Assembly: GCF_051401765.1 (NCBI RefSeq)
Contig: NW_027480534.1
Location: 124,001-188,000 of the forward strand
Reading direction: 5' to 3'
Length of the DNA stretch: 64,000 nucleotides
DNA from: Calliopsis andreniformis
Lineage: Eukaryota; Arthropoda; Insecta; Hymenoptera; Andrenidae
The notes under the pieces are model-generated. The model saw nothing but the letters and a program-made list of their open reading frames with translations, did not search any database and had not been told where the DNA came from. Positions 37,101 through 51,053 of this stretch are shown piece by piece; positions within the stretch are counted from its first letter, which is position 1, and each line of letters begins with the position of its first letter. Position numbers and translations under genes: made by a program.

Positions 37101-39893
37101 TGAGTATTGAGGATTGAGAATTGAGGATTGAGGATTGACGATTGAAGCTAGACGATTGAGGATTGAGGATTGAGGATTGAAGATTGAGGATTGGGGACTG
37201 AGGATTGAAGATTGAGGACTGAGGATCGAGGATTGAGGATTGACGATTGAGGATTGAAGATTCAGTATTGAGGATTGAAGGTTGAGAATTGAAGATTGAG
37301 GATTGAACATTGAGGATTGAGGATTGAGGATTGAGAATTGAGGATTGAAGATTGAGGATTGGGGATTGAGGATTGATGATTGAGGATAGAGTATTGAGGA
37401 TTGAGAATTGAGGACTGAGGATTGAAGTTTGAGTATTGAGGATTGAAGATTGAGGATTGCGGATTGAGGATTGAAGATTGAGGACTGAGTGTTGAGGGTT
37501 GAGTGATGAGAATTGATGTTTGTGGATTGAGATTTGAAGATTGAAGAATGGGTATTGAGTATTGAAAACTGTGAATTGAGAATATTCTATTGAGGATTGA
37601 GGATTGACGATTGATTGTTGAGTACTGAGTGCTGAAGATTGAGGATACAGGATTGAGGATTCGGGATTGAGGTTTGAGGATTGAGGATTGAAGGTTGAGG
37701 ATTGGGGACTGGGGATTGAAGATTGAGGATTGAGGACTGAGGATTGAGGATTGATGGTTGAGTATTGAGGATTGAGAATTGTGGATTGAGGATTGACGAT
37801 TGAAGATTGACGATTGAGGATTGAGGATTGAGGATTGAGGATTGAAGATTGAGTATTGAGTATTGATGATTGAGTACTGAGCGTTGAGGATGCAGGACGA
37901 GGACTGACGGTTGAGGATTGAGGATTGAGGATTGAGGATTGAGGATTGAGGACTGAGGATTGATGACTGAGGATTGAGGATTGAGGATTGAGGATTGAGG
38001 ATTGAGGATTGAAGATTGAGGATTGGGGACTGAGGATTGAAGATTGAGGATTGAGGACTGAGGATTGAGGATTGAAGATTGAGTATTGAGGATTGAGGAT
38101 TGAGGATTGAGGATTGAGGATTGAGGATTGGGGATGAGGGCTGAGGGCTGAGGGTAGAGGTTTAAGGACTGAGGACTGAGGGTTGAGGATTGAGTATTGA
38201 GGATTGTAGATTGAGGATTTAGGATTGAGGATTGAGGATTGAGGATTGAAGGTTGAGGATTGGGGACTGAGTGTTGAGGGTTGAGAGATGAGAATTGATG
38301 TTTGTGGATTGAGATTTGAAGATTGAAGAATGGGAATTGAGTATTGAAAACTGTGAATTGAGAATATTCTATTGAGGATTGAGGATCGACAATTGATTGT
38401 TAAGGACTGAGGGCTGAGGATTGAGGATTCAGGATTGAGGATTCGGGATTGAGGTTTGAGTACTGAGGATTGAGGGTTGAGGATTGAGGATTGAGGATTG
38501 ACGCTTGAGGATTGAGGCTTGAGGATGGAGGATTGAAGAGAGAGGACTGAGTGTTGAGGATTGAGTGTTGAGAATTCGTGTTTGAGGATTGAGATTTGAT
38601 TACTGAATATTGTGGATTGAGTATTGAATCATGGGAATTCAGGATATTCTATTGAATATTGAGAATTGAGGATTGATGGTTGAGTATTGAGGATTGATTG
38701 TTGAGGGTTTTGTGTTGAATATTGTGGATTGAGGATTGAGGATTGAGGATTGAGGATTGAGGATTGAAGATTGAGGATGACGGCTGAGGGTTGAGGATCG
38801 AGGTTTGTGTATTGAATCCTGAGAATTCATGATATTCTATTGAGTATTGAGAATTGAGGTTTGGTGGTTCAGGACTGAGGGCTGAAGATTGAGGATTCAG
38901 GATTAAGGATTCAGAATTGATGTTTGAGGACTCAGGATTGAGGATCGAAGATTGAGTATTGAGGATTGAATACAGAGGATTGAGGATTGAGGATTGAGGA
39001 TTGAGGATTGAGGATTGAGGATTGAAGATTGAGTATTGAGGATTGAAGATTGAGGGTTGAGGATTGAGGATTGAGGATTGAGCATTGAGGATTGAAGATT
39101 GAGGATTGGGGACTGAGGATTGAAGATTGAGGATTGAGGACTGAGGATTGAGGATTGAAGATTGAGTATTGAGGATTGAAGATTGAGGATTGAGGATTGA
39201 GGATTGAGAATTGAGGATTGAGGATTGAGGATTGAGGATTGAGAATTGAAGATTGAGTATTGAGGATTGAAGATCGAGGATTGCGGATTGAGGATTGAGG
39301 ATTGAGTAATGAGGTTTGAAGATTGAGGATTTGGGACTGAGGATTGAATGTTCAGTATTGAGGATTGAAGATTGAGAATTGAGGATTGAGGATTGAACAT
39401 TGAGGACTGAGTGTTGAGGGCTGAGTGATGAGGATTGATGTTTGTGGATAGAGATTTGAAGATAGCAGATTGAGTATTGAGTATTGAAAACTGTGAATTG
39501 AGGATATTCTATTGAGGATTGAGTATTGACAACTGATTGTTGAGGACTGAGGGCTGCAGATTGAGGATTCACGATTGAGGATTCAGAATTTAGGTTTGAG
39601 GACTGAGGATTGAGGATTGAAGATTGAGTATTGAGGATTGAAAATTGAGGATTGAGGATTGAGGATTGAGGATTGAGGATTGAGGATTGAACGTTGAGTA
39701 TTGAGGATCGAAGATTGAGGATTGAGGATTGAGGATTGACGATTGAGGATTGAGGATTGAGGATTGAAGATTGAGAATTTAGGATTGAAGATTGAGAATT
39801 GAGGATTGATGATTGAAGATTGAGTATTGAGGATTGAAGGTTGAAGATTGAGTATTGAGGATCGAAGATTGAGGATTGAGTATTGAAACCTGC
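31113..39893 (+). repeat. 8.78-kb tandem duplication, copy 1
   Basis: The unit is 8,781 bp and starts at the GAATTC of an A-type landmark that reads CAGGAAATTC. Internal landmarks are 31412 (B-like), 31930 F, 32210 D, 32509 A, 32698 C, 33478 A, 33933 F, 34213 F, 34856 F, 35136 G, 35617 (B-like, GAATTG), 36469 F, 37055 B, 37573 F, 38355 F, 38635 G, 38823 H and 39495 F. It is followed directly by a second copy. Comparing the two, I found one substitution (A at 31577, T at 40358) and one heptamer fewer near 32812-32846. The copying is recent, or has been kept uniform, compared with the older blocks. Confidence 0.9.
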
Positions 39894-42800
39894 GAATTCA
39901 GGAAATTCTATTGAGGATTGAGAATTGAGAATTGATGGTTAAGTATTGAGTATTGAGGATTGAGGATTGAGGACTGAGCATTGTAGGTTGAGGATTGATG
40001 ACTGACGATTGAGGACTGAGGACTGAGGATTGAGGATTGAGAATTCAGGATTGAGGATTGAGGATTGAGAAGAGAGGATGAGGACTGAGGGTTGAGGAAT
40101 GAGGTTTGAGGAACGAGGATTGAGGACTGAGGATCGAGGATGGAGGATGAGGGCTGAGGGTTGAGGATTGAGGTTTGAGTATTGAATCCTGCGAATTCAG
40201 GATATTCTATTGAGTATTGAGAATTGAGGATTGATGGTTGAGTATTGAGGATTGAGAATTGAGGATTGAGGATTGACGATTGAAGATTGACGATTGAGTA
40301 TTGAGGATTGAGGATTGAAGATTGAGGATTGGGGACTGAGGATTGAAGTTTGAAGACTGAGGATTGAGGATTGAGGATTGACGATTGAGGATTGCAGATT
40401 CAGTATTGAGGATTGAAGGTTGAGAATTGAAGATTGAGGATTGAAAATTGAGGATTGATGATTGAGGATTGAGAATTGGGGATTGAAGATTGAGGATTGG
40501 GGATTGAGGATTGATGATTGAGGATAGAGTATCGAGGATTGAGAATTGAGGATTGAGCATTGAAGATTGAGTATTGAGGATTGAAGATTGAGGATTGAGG
40601 ATTGGGGATTGAAGATTGAGGACTGAGTGTTGAGGGTTGAGTGATGAGAATTGATGTTTGTGGATTGAGATTTGAAGATTGAAGAATGGGTATTGAGTAT
40701 TGAAAACTGTGAATTGAGAACATTCTATTGAGGATTGAGGATTGACTATTGATTGTTGAGCACTGAGTGCTGAAGATTGAGGATTCAGGATTGAGGATTC
40801 GGGATTGAGGTTTGAGTACTGAGGATTGAGGGTTGAGGACTGAGGATTGAGGATTGACGCTTGAGGATTGAGGGTTGAGGATGGAGGATTGAGGAGAGAG
40901 GACTGAGTGTTAAGGATTGAGTGATGAGAATTGATGTTTGAGGATTGAGATTTGATTATTGAATATTGTGGATTGAGTATTGAACCATGAGAATTCAGGA
41001 TATTCTATTGGGTATTGAGAAGTGATGATTCATGGTTGAGTATTGAGTATTGATGATTGAGTACTGAGGGTTGAGGATTGAGGACGAGGACTGACGGTTG
41101 AGGATTGAGGATTGAGGATTCAGGACTGAGGATTGAGGATTGAGGATTGAGGATTTAGGATTGAGGATTGAGGATTGAAGATTGAGGATTGAATATTGAG
41201 GATTGTGGATTGAGGATTGAGGATTGAGGATTGAGGATTGAGGATGAGGGCTGAGGGTTGAGGATTGACCTTTGAGTATTGAATCCTGAGAATTCAGGAT
41301 ATTCTACTGAGTATTGAGAATTGAGAATTGATGGTTAAGTATTGAGTATTGAGGATTGAGGATTGAGGACTGAGTATTGAAGATTGAGGATTGATGATTG
41401 AGTATTGAGGATTGAGGATTGAGGATTGAGGATTGAGCATTGAGGATTGAGGATTGAAGATTGAGTATTGAAACCTGCGAATTCAGGATATTCTATTGAG
41501 TATTGAGAATTGAGGATTGATGGTTGAGTATTGAGGATTGAGAATTGAGGATTGAGGATTGAGTATTGAAGATAGATTAATGATGATTGAGGATTGAGGA
41601 TTGAGGATTGAGGATTGAGGATTGAGGATTGAAGATTGAGTATAGAGGATTGAAGATTGAGGATTGGGGATTGAGTATTGAGGATTGAGGATTGAGGATT
41701 GAAGATTGAGGATTGAGTATTGGGGATTGAAGAATGAGTGTCGAGGATTGAGGATTGAGGATTGAGGATTGAGGATTGAGTTTTCAGGATTGAAGATTGA
41801 CGATTGAAGATTGAGGATTGAGGATTGAGAATTGAGGACTGAGGATTGAAGATTGAGTATTGATGATTGAAGATTGAAGATTGAGTATTGAGGGTTGAAG
41901 ATTGAGGATTGCGGATGAGGGCTGAGGCTTGAGGGTTGTGGACTGAGGACGAGGACTGAGGGTTGAGTATTGATGTTTCAGGTCTGAGGATTGAGTATTG
42001 AGTATTGAAGATTGCGGATTGTGGATTGAGGATTGAGGATTGAGGATGAGGGCAGAGGGTTGAGGATGGATGTTTGAGGACTGAGGACTGAGGGTTGAGG
42101 ATTGAGAATTGAGGATTGAGGATTGAGAATTGAGGACTTAGGATTGAGGAATGAGGATTGAAGATTGAGGATTGAATATCGAGGATTGAGGATTGAGGAT
42201 TGAGGATTGAGGATTGAGGATGAGGGCTGAGGGTTGAGGATTGACCTTTGAGTATTGAATCCTGAGAATTCAGGATATTCTACTGAGTATTGAGAATTGA
42301 GAATTGATAGTTAAGTATTGAGTATTGAGGATTGAGGATTGAGGACTGAGTATTGAAGATTGAGGATTGATGATTGAGTATTGAGGATTGAGGATTGAGG
42401 ATTGAGGATTGAGGATTGAGGATTGAAGATTGAGTATTCCGGATTGAAGATTGAGGATTGAGGATTGAGGATTGAGGATTAAGGATTGAGGATTGAAGAT
42501 TGAGGATTGGGGACTGAGGATTGAAGATTGAGCATTGAGGATTGAGGATTGAGGATTGAGGATTGAGGATTGAATATTCAGTATTGAGGATTGAACATTG
42601 ATAATTGAGGATTGAGGATTGAACATTGAGGACTGAGTGTTGAGGATTGAGTGACGAGAATTGATGTTTGTGGATAGAGGTTTCAAGATTGCAGATTGAG
42701 TATTGAGCATTGAAATCTGTGAATTGAGGATATTCAATTGAGGATTGAGGAATGACAACTGATTGTTGAGGACTGAGGGCTGAAGATTGATGATTCAGGA

Positions 42801-45800
42801 TTGAAGATTCAGAATTGAGGTTTGAGGACTGAGGATTGAGGATTGAGGATGGAAGATTGAAGATTGACGATTGAGGATTGAGGATTGAGGATTGAAGATT
42901 GAGGATTGGGGACTGAGTATTGAGGCTTGAGTGGTGAGATTTGATGTTTGTGGATAGAGATTTGAGGATTGCAGATTGAGTATTGAGTATTGAAAGCTGT
43001 GAATTGAGGATATTCTTTTGAGGACTGAGGATTGACAACTGATTGTTGAGGGCTCAGTGCTGAAGATTGAGGATTCAGGATTCAGGATTCAGGATTGAGG
43101 TTTGAGGACTGAGGATTGAGGATTGAGGATTGAGGATTGAGGATTGAGGATGGAAGATTGAGGATTGGGTATTGAGGATTGAACATTGAGGATTGAGGAT
43201 TGAGGATTGAGGATTGAGGATTGAGGATTGAAGATTGAATATTGATGATTGAAGATTGAGGAGTGAGTATTGAGGGATGTGGATTGAGGACGAGGACTGA
43301 GGGTTGAGTATTGATGTTTGAGGTATGATGATTGTGGATTGAGGATTGAGAATTGAGGATTGAGGATTGAGGATTGAGGATTGAAGATTGAGTATTGAGG
43401 ATTGATGATTGAGGATTGAGGATTGAGGATTAAGGATTGAGGATTGAGGATTGAGGATAGAGTATTGAGGATTGAGAATAGAGGATTGAGGATTGAAGAT
43501 TGTGTATCGAGGATTGAAGATTGAGGATTGAGGATTGAGGATTGAAGATTGAGGACTGAGTGTTGAGGGTTGAGTGATGAGAATTGATGTTTGTGGATTG
43601 AGATTTGAAGATTGAAGAATGGGAATTGAGTATTGAAAACTGTGAATTGAGAATATTCTATTGAGGATTGAGGATCGACAATTGATTGTTAAGGACTGAG
43701 GGCTGAAGATTGAGGATTCAGAATTGAGGATTCGGGATTGAGGTTTGAGTACTGAGGATTGAGGTTTGAGGATTGAGGATTGAGAATAGACGCTTGAGGA
43801 TTGAGGGTTGAGGATGGAGGATTGAAGATAGAGGATTGAGTGTTGAGGATTGAGTGTTGAGAATTGATGTTTGAGGATCGAGATTTGATTATTGAATATT
43901 GTGGATTGAGTATTGAATCATGGGAATTCAGGATATTCTATTGAGTATTGAGAATTGAGGATTGATGGTTTAGTATTGAGGATTGATGGTTGAGGGTTTT
44001 GTGTTGAATATTGAGGATTGAGGATTGAGGATTGAGGATTGAAGATTGTGTGTTGAGGATTGAAGATTGAGGATTGAGGATTGAGGATTGAGGATTGAGG
44101 ATGAGGCCTGAGGGCTGAGGATTGAGGTTTAAGGACTGAGGACTGTGGGTTGAGAATTGAGAATTGATGGTTAAGTATTGAGTATTGAGGATTGAGGATT
44201 GAGGACTGAGCATTGAAGATTGAGGATTGATCACTGACGATTGAGGATTGAGGACTGAGGATTGAGGATTGAGAATTGAGGATTGAGGATTGAAGATTGA
44301 GTATTGAGGATTGAAGATTGAAGATTGAGTATTGAGGATCGAAGATTGAGGATTGAGGATGAGGGCTGAGAGTTGAGACTAGAGGTTTGAGTATTGAATC
44401 CTGCGAATTGAGGATATTCTATTGAGTATTGAGAATTGAGGATTGACGGTTGAGTATTGAGGATTGAGGATTGAGGATTGAGGATTGTGTATTGAAGATT
44501 GAGGATTGATGATTGAGAATTGAGCATTGAGGATTGAGTATTGAGGATTGAGGATTGAAGATTGAGAATTCAGGATTGAAGATTCAGTATTGAGGATTGA
44601 GGATTGAAGATTGAGGATTGGGGACTGAGGATTGAAGATTGAGTATTGAGGACTGAGCATTGAGGATTGATGTTTGAGTATTGAGGATTGAGAATTGAGG
44701 ATTGAGGATTGACGATTGAAGATTGACGATTGAGGATTGAGGATTGAGGATTGAAGATTGAGTATTGAGTATTGATGATTGAGTACTGAGGGTTGAGGGT
44801 TGAGGACGAGGACTGACGGTTGAGGATTGAGGATTGAGGATTGAGGATTGAGGATTATGGACTGAGGATTGATGACTGAGGATTGAGGATTGAGGATTGA
44901 GGATTGAGGATTGAGGATTGAAGATTGAGGATTGGGGACTGAGGATTGAAGATTGAGGATTGAGGACTGAGGATTGAGGATTGAAGATTGAGTATTGAGG
45001 ATTGAAGATTGAGGATTGAGGATTGAGGATTGAGGATGAGGGCTGAGGGCTGAGGGTTGAGGTTTAAGGACTGAGGACTGAGGGTTGAGGATTGAGTATT
45101 GAGGATTGTAGATTGAGGATTTAGGATTGAGGATTGAGGATTGAGAATTGAAGGTTGAGGATTGGGGAATGAGTGTTGAGGGTTGAGTGATGAGAATTGA
45201 TGTTTGTGGATTGAGATTTGAAGATTGAAGAATGGGAATTGAGTATTGAAAACTGTGAATTGAGAATATTGTATTGAGGATTGAGGATCGACAATTGATT
45301 GTTAAGGACTGAGGGCTGAGTATTGAGGATTCAGGATTGAGGATACGGGATTGAGGTTTGAGTACTGAGGATTGAGGGTTGAGGATTGAGGATTGAGGAT
45401 TGACGCTTGAGGATTGAGGCTTGAGGATGGAGGATTGAGGATTGAGCATTGAGGATTGAAGATTGAGTATTGAGGATTGAAGATTGAGGGTTGAGGATTG
45501 AGGATTGAGGATTGAGCATTGAGGACTGAAGATTGAGGATTGGGGACTGAGGATTGAAGATTGAGGATTGAGGACTGAGGATTGAGGATTGAAGATTGAG
45601 TATTGAGGATTGAACATTGAGGATTGAGGGTTGAGGATTGAGAATTGAGGATTGAGGATTGAGGATTGAGAATTGAATATTGAGGATTGATGACAGAGGA
45701 TTGAGGGTTGAGGATTGAGGATTGAGGATTGAAGATTGAAGGTTGAGTATTGAGGATTGAAGATGAGGATCGAGAATTGAGGATCGAGGATGGAGGATGA

Positions 45801-48681
45801 AGGCTGAGGGTTGAGGATTGAGGTTTGAGTATTGAATCCTGCGAATTCAGGATATTCTATTGAGTATTGAGAATTGAGGATTGATGGTTGAGTATTGAGG
45901 ATTGAGAATTGAGGATTGAGGATTGACGATTGAAGCTAGACGATTGAGGATTGAGGATTGAGGATTGAAGATTGAGGATTGGGGACTGAGGATTGAAGAT
46001 TGAGGACTGAGGATCGAGGATTGAGGATTGACGATTGAGGATTGAAGATTCAGTATTGAGGATTGAAGGTTGAGAATTGAAGATTGAGGATTGAACATTG
46101 AGGATTGAGGATTGAGGATTGAGAATTGAGGATTGAAGATTGAGGATTGGGGATTGAGGATTGATGATTGAGGATAGAGTATTGAGGATTGAGAATTGAG
46201 GACTGAGGATTGAAGTTTGAGTATTGAGGATTGAAGATTGAGGATTGCGGATTGAGGATTGAAGATTGAGGACTGAGTGTTGAGGGTTGAGTGATGAGAA
46301 TTGATGTTTGTGGATTGAGATTTGAAGATTGAAGAATGGGTATTGAGTATTGAAAACTGTGAATTGAGAATATTCTATTGAGGATTGAGGATTGACGATT
46401 GATTGTTGAGTACTGAGTGCTGAAGATTGAGGATACAGGATTGAGGATTCGGGATTGAGGTTTGAGGATTGAGGATTGAAGGTTGAGGATTGGGGACTGG
46501 GGATTGAAGATTGAGGATTGAGGACTGAGGATTGAGGATTGATGGTTGAGTATTGAGGATTGAGAATTGTGGATTGAGGATTGACGATTGAAGATTGACG
46601 ATTGAGGATTGAGGATTGAGGATTGAGGATTGAAGATTGAGTATTGAGTATTGATGATTGAGTACTGAGCGTTGAGGATGCAGGACGAGGACTGACGGTT
46701 GAGGATTGAGGATTGAGGATTGAGGATTGAGGATTGAGGACTGAGGATTGATGACTGAGGATTGAGGATTGAGGATTGAGGATTGAGGATTGAGGATTGA
46801 AGATTGAGGATTGGGGACTGAGGATTGAAGATTGAGGATTGAGGACTGAGGATTGAGGATTGAAGATTGAGTATTGAGGATTGAGGATTGAGGATTGAGG
46901 ATTGAGGATTGAGGATTGGGGATGAGGGCTGAGGGCTGAGGGTAGAGGTTTAAGGACTGAGGACTGAGGGTTGAGGATTGAGTATTGAGGATTGTAGATT
47001 GAGGATTTAGGATTGAGGATTGAGGATTGAGGATTGAAGGTTGAGGATTGGGGACTGAGTGTTGAGGGTTGAGAGATGAGAATTGATGTTTGTGGATTGA
47101 GATTTGAAGATTGAAGAATGGGAATTGAGTATTGAAAACTGTGAATTGAGAATATTCTATTGAGGATTGAGGATCGACAATTGATTGTTAAGGACTGAGG
47201 GCTGAGGATTGAGGATTCAGGATTGAGGATTCGGGATTGAGGTTTGAGTACTGAGGATTGAGGGTTGAGGATTGAGGATTGAGGATTGACGCTTGAGGAT
47301 TGAGGCTTGAGGATGGAGGATTGAAGAGAGAGGACTGAGTGTTGAGGATTGAGTGTTGAGAATTCGTGTTTGAGGATTGAGATTTGATTACTGAATATTG
47401 TGGATTGAGTATTGAATCATGGGAATTCAGGATATTCTATTGAATATTGAGAATTGAGGATTGATGGTTGAGTATTGAGGATTGATTGTTGAGGGTTTTG
47501 TGTTGAATATTGTGGATTGAGGATTGAGGATTGAGGATTGAGGATTGAGGATTGAAGATTGAGGATGACGGCTGAGGGTTGAGGATCGAGGTTTGTGTAT
47601 TGAATCCTGAGAATTCATGATATTCTATTGAGTATTGAGAATTGAGGTTTGGTGGTTCAGGACTGAGGGCTGAAGATTGAGGATTCAGGATTAAGGATTC
47701 AGAATTGATGTTTGAGGACTCAGGATTGAGGATCGAAGATTGAGTATTGAGGATTGAATACAGAGGATTGAGGATTGAGGATTGAGGATTGAGGATTGAG
47801 GATTGAGGATTGAAGATTGAGTATTGAGGATTGAAGATTGAGGGTTGAGGATTGAGGATTGAGGATTGAGCATTGAGGATTGAAGATTGAGGATTGGGGA
47901 CTGAGGATTGAAGATTGAGGATTGAGGACTGAGGATTGAGGATTGAAGATTGAGTATTGAGGATTGAAGATTGAGGATTGAGGATTGAGGATTGAGAATT
48001 GAGGATTGAGGATTGAGGATTGAGGATTGAGAATTGAAGATTGAGTATTGAGGATTGAAGATCGAGGATTGCGGATTGAGGATTGAGGATTGAGTAATGA
48101 GGTTTGAAGATTGAGGATTTGGGACTGAGGATTGAATGTTCAGTATTGAGGATTGAAGATTGAGAATTGAGGATTGAGGATTGAACATTGAGGACTGAGT
48201 GTTGAGGGCTGAGTGATGAGGATTGATGTTTGTGGATAGAGATTTGAAGATAGCAGATTGAGTATTGAGTATTGAAAACTGTGAATTGAGGATATTCTAT
48301 TGAGGATTGAGTATTGACAACTGATTGTTGAGGACTGAGGGCTGCAGATTGAGGATTCACGATTGAGGATTCAGAATTTAGGTTTGAGGACTGAGGATTG
48401 AGGATTGAAGATTGAGTATTGAGGATTGAAAATTGAGGATTGAGGATTGAGGATTGAGGATTGAGGATTGAGGATTGAACGTTGAGTATTGAGGATCGAA
48501 GATTGAGGATTGAGGATTGAGGATTGACGATTGAGGATTGAGGATTGAGGATTGAAGATTGAGAATTTAGGATTGAAGATTGAGAATTGAGGATTGATGA
48601 TTGAAGATTGAGTATTGAGGATTGAAGGTTGAAGATTGAGTATTGAGGATCGAAGATTGAGGATTGAGTATTGAAACCTGC
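39894..48681 (+). repeat. 8.79-kb tandem duplication, copy 2
   Basis: The unit is 8,788 bp and is nearly identical to 31113-39893: offset 8,781 to about 41.6 kb and 8,788 after one added heptamer near 41593-41641. Its first landmark (39894) is a hybrid, with the left side reading GAAACCTGC like class C and the right side GAATTCAGGAAATTC like the A landmark at 31113. That is the expected product of exchange between the two landmarks that bound the unit. It ends at the C landmark at 48682. Confidence 0.9.
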
Positions 48682-48912
48682 GAATTCAGGATATTCTATT
48701 GAGTATTGAGAATTGAGGATTGATGGTTGAGTATTGAGGATTGAGAATTGAGGATTGAGGATTGAGTATTGAAGATAGATTAATGATGATTGAGGATTGA
48801 GGATTGAGGATTGAGGATTGAGGATTGAAGATTGAGTATAGAGGATTGAGGATTGAGGATTGAGGATTGAGCATTGAGGATTGAGGATTGAAGATTGAGT
48901 ATTGAAACCTGC
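48682..48912 (+). repeat. 231-bp local duplication around a C landmark
   Basis: The C landmark at 48682 and the sequence after it (to GAAGATAGATTAATGATG) match 32698 onward. At about 48840 the sequence jumps back to the stretch that precedes the C landmark and reaches a second C at 48913. The step is 231 bp, exactly 33 heptamers, so it looks like a small in-register slippage or exchange event. Confidence 0.65.
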
Positions 48913-49745
48913 GAATTCAGGATATTCTATTGAGTATTGAGGATTGAGGATTGATGGTTGAGTATTGAGGATTGAGAATTGAGGATTGAGGATTGAGTAT
49001 TGAAGATAGATTAATGATGATTGAGGATTGAGGATTGAGGATTGAGGATTGAGGATTGAAGATTGAGTATAGAGGATTGAAGATTGAGGATTGGGGATTG
49101 AGTATTGAGGATTGAGGATTGAGGATTGAAGATTGAGGATTGAGTATTGGGGATTGAAGAATGAGTGTCGAGGATTGAGGATTGAGGATTGAGGATTGAG
49201 GATTGAGTTTTCAGGATTGAAGATTGACGATTGAAGATTGAGGATTGAGGATTGAGAATTGAGGACTGAGGATTGAAGATTGAGTATTGATGATTGAAGA
49301 TTGAAGATTGAGTATTGAGGGTTGAAGATTGAGGATTGCGGATGAGGGCTGAGGCTTGAGGGTTGTGGACTGAGGACGAGGACTGAGGGTTGAGTATTGA
49401 TGTTTCAGGTCTGAGGATTGAGTATTGAGTATTGAAGATTGCGGATTGTGGATTGAGGATTGAGGATTGAGGATGAGGGCAGAGGGTTGAGGATGGATGT
49501 TTGAGGACTGAGGACTGAGGGTTGAGGATTGAGAATTGAGGATTGAGGATTGAGAATTGAGGACTTAGGATTGAGGAATGAGGATTGAAGATTGAGGATT
49601 GAATATCGAGGATTGAGGATTGAGGATTGAGGATTGAGGATTGAGGATGAGGGCTGAGGGTTGAGGATTGACCTTTGAGTATTGAATCCTGAGAATTCAG
49701 GATATTCTACTGAGTATTGAGAATTGAGAATTGATAGTTAAGTAT
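48913..49745 (+). repeat. Third copy of the 32.70-33.53-kb segment
   Basis: C at 48913 and A at 49693 are 780 bp apart, exactly as at 32698-33478 and 41479-42266 (787 there because of the extra heptamer). The intervening markers TTTCAGGTCTGAGG and GAGGGCAGAGGG are all present. The copy breaks off just after the GATAGTTAAG tail of the A landmark. Confidence 0.75.
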
Positions 49746-51053
49746 TGAGTATTGAGGATTGAGGATTGAAGATTGAGTATTGAGGATTGAAGATTGAAGA
49801 TTGAGTATTGAGGATCGAAGATTGAGGATTGAGGATGAGGGCTGAGAGTTGAGACTAGAGGTTTGAGTATTGAATCCTGCGAATTGAGGATATTCTATTG
49901 AGTATTGAGAATTGAGGATTGACGGTTGAGTATTGAGGATTGAGGATTGAGGATTGAGGATTGTGTATTGAAGATTGACGATTGATGATTGAGAATTGAG
50001 CATTGAGGATTGAGTATTGAGGATTGAGGATTGAAGATTGAGAATTCAGGATTGAAGATTCAGTATTGAGGATTGAGGATTGAAGATTGAGGATTGGGGA
50101 CTGAGGACTGAAGATTGAGTATTGAGGACTGAGCATTGAGGATTGATGTTTGAGTATTGAGGATTGAGAATTGAGGATTGAGGATTGACGATTGAAGATT
50201 GACGATTGAGGATTGAGGATTGAGGATTGAAGATTGAGTATTGAGTATTGATGATTGAGTACTGAGGGTTGAGGGTTGAGGACGAGGACTGACGGTTGAG
50301 GATTGAGGATTGAGGATTGAGGATTGAGGATTATGGACTGAGGATTGATGACTGAGGATTGAGGATTGAGGATTGAGGATTGAGGATTGAGGATTGAAGA
50401 TTGAGGATTGGGGACTGAGGATTGAAGATTGAGGATTGAGGACTGAGGATTGAGGATTGAAGATTGAGTATTGAGGATTGAAGATTGAGGATTGAGGATT
50501 GAGGATTGAGGATTGAGGATGAGGGCTGAGGGCTGAGGGTTGAGGTTTAAGGACTGAGGACTGAGGGTTGAGGATTGAGTATTGAGGATTGTAGATTGAG
50601 GATTTAGGATTGAGGATTGAGGATTGAGAATTGAAGGTTGAGGATTGGGGAATGAGTGTTGAGGGTTGAGTGATGAGAATTGATGTTTGTGGATTGAGAT
50701 TTGAAGATTGAAGAATGGGAATTGAGTATTGAAAACTGTGAATTGAGAATATTGTATTGAGGATTGAGGATCGACAATTGATTGTTAAGGACTGAGGGCT
50801 GAGTATTGAGGATTCAGGATTGAGGATACGGGATTGAGGTTTGAGTACTGAGGATTGAGGGTTGAGGATTGAGGATTGAGGATTGACGCTTGAGGATTGA
50901 GGCTTGAGGATGGAGGATTGAGGATTGAGCATTGAGGATTGAAGATTGAGTATTGAGGATTGAAGATTGAGGGTTGAGGATTGAGGATTGAGGATTGAGC
51001 ATTGAGGACTGAAGATTGAGGATTGGGGACTGAGGATTGAAGATTGAGGATTG
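49746..51053 (+). repeat. Third copy of the 35.5-36.8-kb segment after an internal deletion
   Basis: The sequence jumps from the 33.53-kb type to the 35.48-kb type, omitting about 2 kb that is present in both 8.78-kb copies. Landmarks are the B-like GAATTG at 49881 (matching 35617, offset 14,264) and F at 50740 (matching 36469, offset 14,271 after one added heptamer). The match ends near 51053, where GATTGTGTATTGAAG begins. Confidence 0.75.

Noticed and set aside
31113..48681. Insertion sequence or transposon copies as the cause of the 8.78-kb repeat
   Set aside because: There is no transposase-like frame, no terminal inverted repeats and no target-site duplication. The unit is made of the same satellite as its flanks and the edges are explained by exchange between landmarks.
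31113..48681. Assembly artefact as the full explanation of the duplication
   Set aside because: Not fully excluded. However, a substitution, an added heptamer and a hybrid junction landmark distinguish the copies, which a simple assembly echo would not produce.
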